NCBI RefSeq assembly: GCF_018130385.1 | Contig: NZ_JAFCLU010000038.1 | Coordinates: 1-58,929, forward strand | DNA: 58,929 bases | From: Bradyrhizobium sp. AUGA SZCCT0283 | GTDB lineage: Bacteria > Pseudomonadota > Alphaproteobacteria > Rhizobiales > Xanthobacteraceae | Direction of reading: 5' to 3' | Part shown: positions 58,401 through 58,929 of the stretch, in pieces | Position numbering within the stretch: the stretch's first letter is position 1 | How the letters are laid out: the number at the start of each line of letters is the position of its first letter | The notes under the pieces: generated by a model | Database searches by the model: none | What the model was told of the DNA's origin: nothing | Seen by the model: only the letters and a program-made list of their open reading frames with translations | Position numbers and translations under genes: made by a program

Positions 58401-58929
58401 ATGTGCAATCTCTATTCGATCACCACGAACCAAGAAGCGATCCGCGCGCTGTTCCGCGTCGTCAATCGCTACGTCGGCAATCTGCCACCCATGTCCGGAG
58501 TGTTCCCCGACTATCCCGCGCCCGTAATTCGCAATGCTGGCACCGAGCGGGAGTTGATACTGATGCGCTGGGGTATGCCGCCGCCGCTGCGGACCGGCGG
58601 CCCGCCCGTGACGAACATTCGCAACACGTCGTCGCCGCACTGGCGCGGCTGGCTAAAGCCGGAGAACCGATGCCTCGTGCCGTTCAATAGCTTCGCCGAA
58701 TACGCGCCCGAGCCGAACGCTGAAACCAAGAAAAGGGACGTAGTCTGGTTCGCGCTCAACGATGGTCGGCCGCTTACAGCCTTCGCTGGCATTTGGACTG
58801 AGTTCAAGGGCGACCGTGGCACCAAGTCCAAGCCAATCCCCGGACCGCATTCGGTCTACGGTTTCCTGACCACCGCGCCGAACGCGGTCGTTGAGCCGAT
58901 CCATCCGAAGGCTATGCCGGTAATCCTGA
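58401..58929 (+). CDS. SOS-response-associated peptidase (HMCES/YedK type), cut by the window end
   Basis: About 176 residues are visible. The protein begins MCNLYS, so after Met removal Cys2 is the catalytic cysteine that crosslinks to abasic sites in ssDNA. Further family marks: LMRWGMPPP, NIRNTS (arginine), RCLVPFNSFAEYA with the active-site glutamate, FAGIWTEF, FLTTAPNAVVEPIHPKAMPV with the histidine. The C-terminus lies beyond the window. SRAP proteins shield abasic sites during replication, and islands often carry them. Confidence 0.9.
   Translation, partial: MCNLYSITTNQEAIRALFRVVNRYVGNLPPMSGVFPDYPAPVIRNAGTERELILMRWGMPPPLRTGGPPVTNIRNTSSPHWRGWLKPENRCLVPFNSFAEYAPEPNAETKKRDVVWFALNDGRPLTAFAGIWTEFKGDRGTKSKPIPGPHSVYGFLTTAPNAVVEPIHPKAMPVIL

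Larger units (their letters stand above)
48486..58929. mobile_element. Probable genomic island inserted at tRNA-Phe (left part)
   Basis: Everything to the right of tRNA-Phe differs from the housekeeping block to its left: an antirestriction protein, GIY-YIG-like and SRAP proteins, zinc ribbons, many small unknown membrane and exported proteins, and visibly more AT-rich coding. This is what an element integrated in the 3' end of a tRNA gene looks like. No integrase, relaxase or second copy of the tRNA 3' end is seen within the window, so the right end must lie beyond base 58929, or the island is a remnant. Confidence 0.5.

Noticed and set aside
1..58929. CRISPR array
   Set aside because: No series of regularly spaced identical repeats of 24-40 bases was seen; the repeats present are inverted pairs.

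Overview
This window reads as chromosomal DNA of a Bradyrhizobium-like alphaproteobacterium (Bradyrhizobiaceae). The support is high-GC coding with strong third-position bias, an F0 ATP synthase operon (I-a-c-b'-b) without F1 genes beside it, a 409-residue ALAS-type HemA with a FixK/FNR box, two 'NWTGFY' outer-membrane beta-barrels of the type abundant in this family, and several kinds of palindromic intergenic repeats. The genus assignment comes from recalled family features, not from a database search.

Layout. 1-620: dispersed repeats. 624-4664: thrC, an M16 peptidase, a GNAT acetyltransferase and an exported protein. 4719-7299 (minus): F0 ATP synthase. 7575-12573: a DsbA-fold isomerase, a coiled-coil exported protein, a YjbQ-family protein, an MHS-type MFS carrier and three small membrane proteins. 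12746-22870: a coherent acetate/organic-acid module made of a two-subunit sodium:solute symporter, a divergent exonuclease-CBS-nucleotidyltransferase fusion, a CrbR-like LuxR regulator and a CrbS-like SSS-histidine kinase-receiver. A decayed REP-associated tyrosine transposase (RAYT) with inverted REPs sits between the regulator and the kinase. 23042-34630: hemA, two porin-like proteins, a metallo-beta-lactamase-fold hydrolase, a chemoreceptor, a GH16-GH1 beta-glucan pair and an HD-GYP phosphodiesterase. 34814-35817: a membrane-protein gene with one apparent frameshift. 35870-41000: tRNA-Thr, a cNMP/thioredoxin-reductase-like protein paired with a UBP-type zinc finger, a hydrolase and an NAD(P)-binding protein. 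41157-48208: the conserved murA-DUF2948-hisD-UPF0262-LMW-PTP...maf-yacG block, with an amidase and repeats where infA is commonly found in Rhizobiales.

48410-48485 is tRNA-Phe(GAA). From there to the window end the content changes: an ArdC-type antirestriction protein, a GIY-YIG-like protein, two paralogous zinc-ribbon proteins, a DUF4238 gene with a HEPN/DUF5677-like partner, a PLD-like protein, a set of small envelope proteins with a GrlR-like protein, and an HMCES/YedK-type SRAP protein cut by the window end. I interpret this as the start of a genomic island integrated at tRNA-Phe. No integrase and no second att copy lie inside the window.

How the genes work together. The clearest functional unit is the acetate-switch-like module: CrbS (transporter-like sensor) and CrbR are predicted to control the ActP-like carrier with its small subunit, and the DnaQ-CBS-DUF294 fusion is its constant companion. 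The hemA FixK box links haem synthesis to low oxygen. The GH16 and GH1 genes, six bases apart, would degrade a beta-glucan in two steps.
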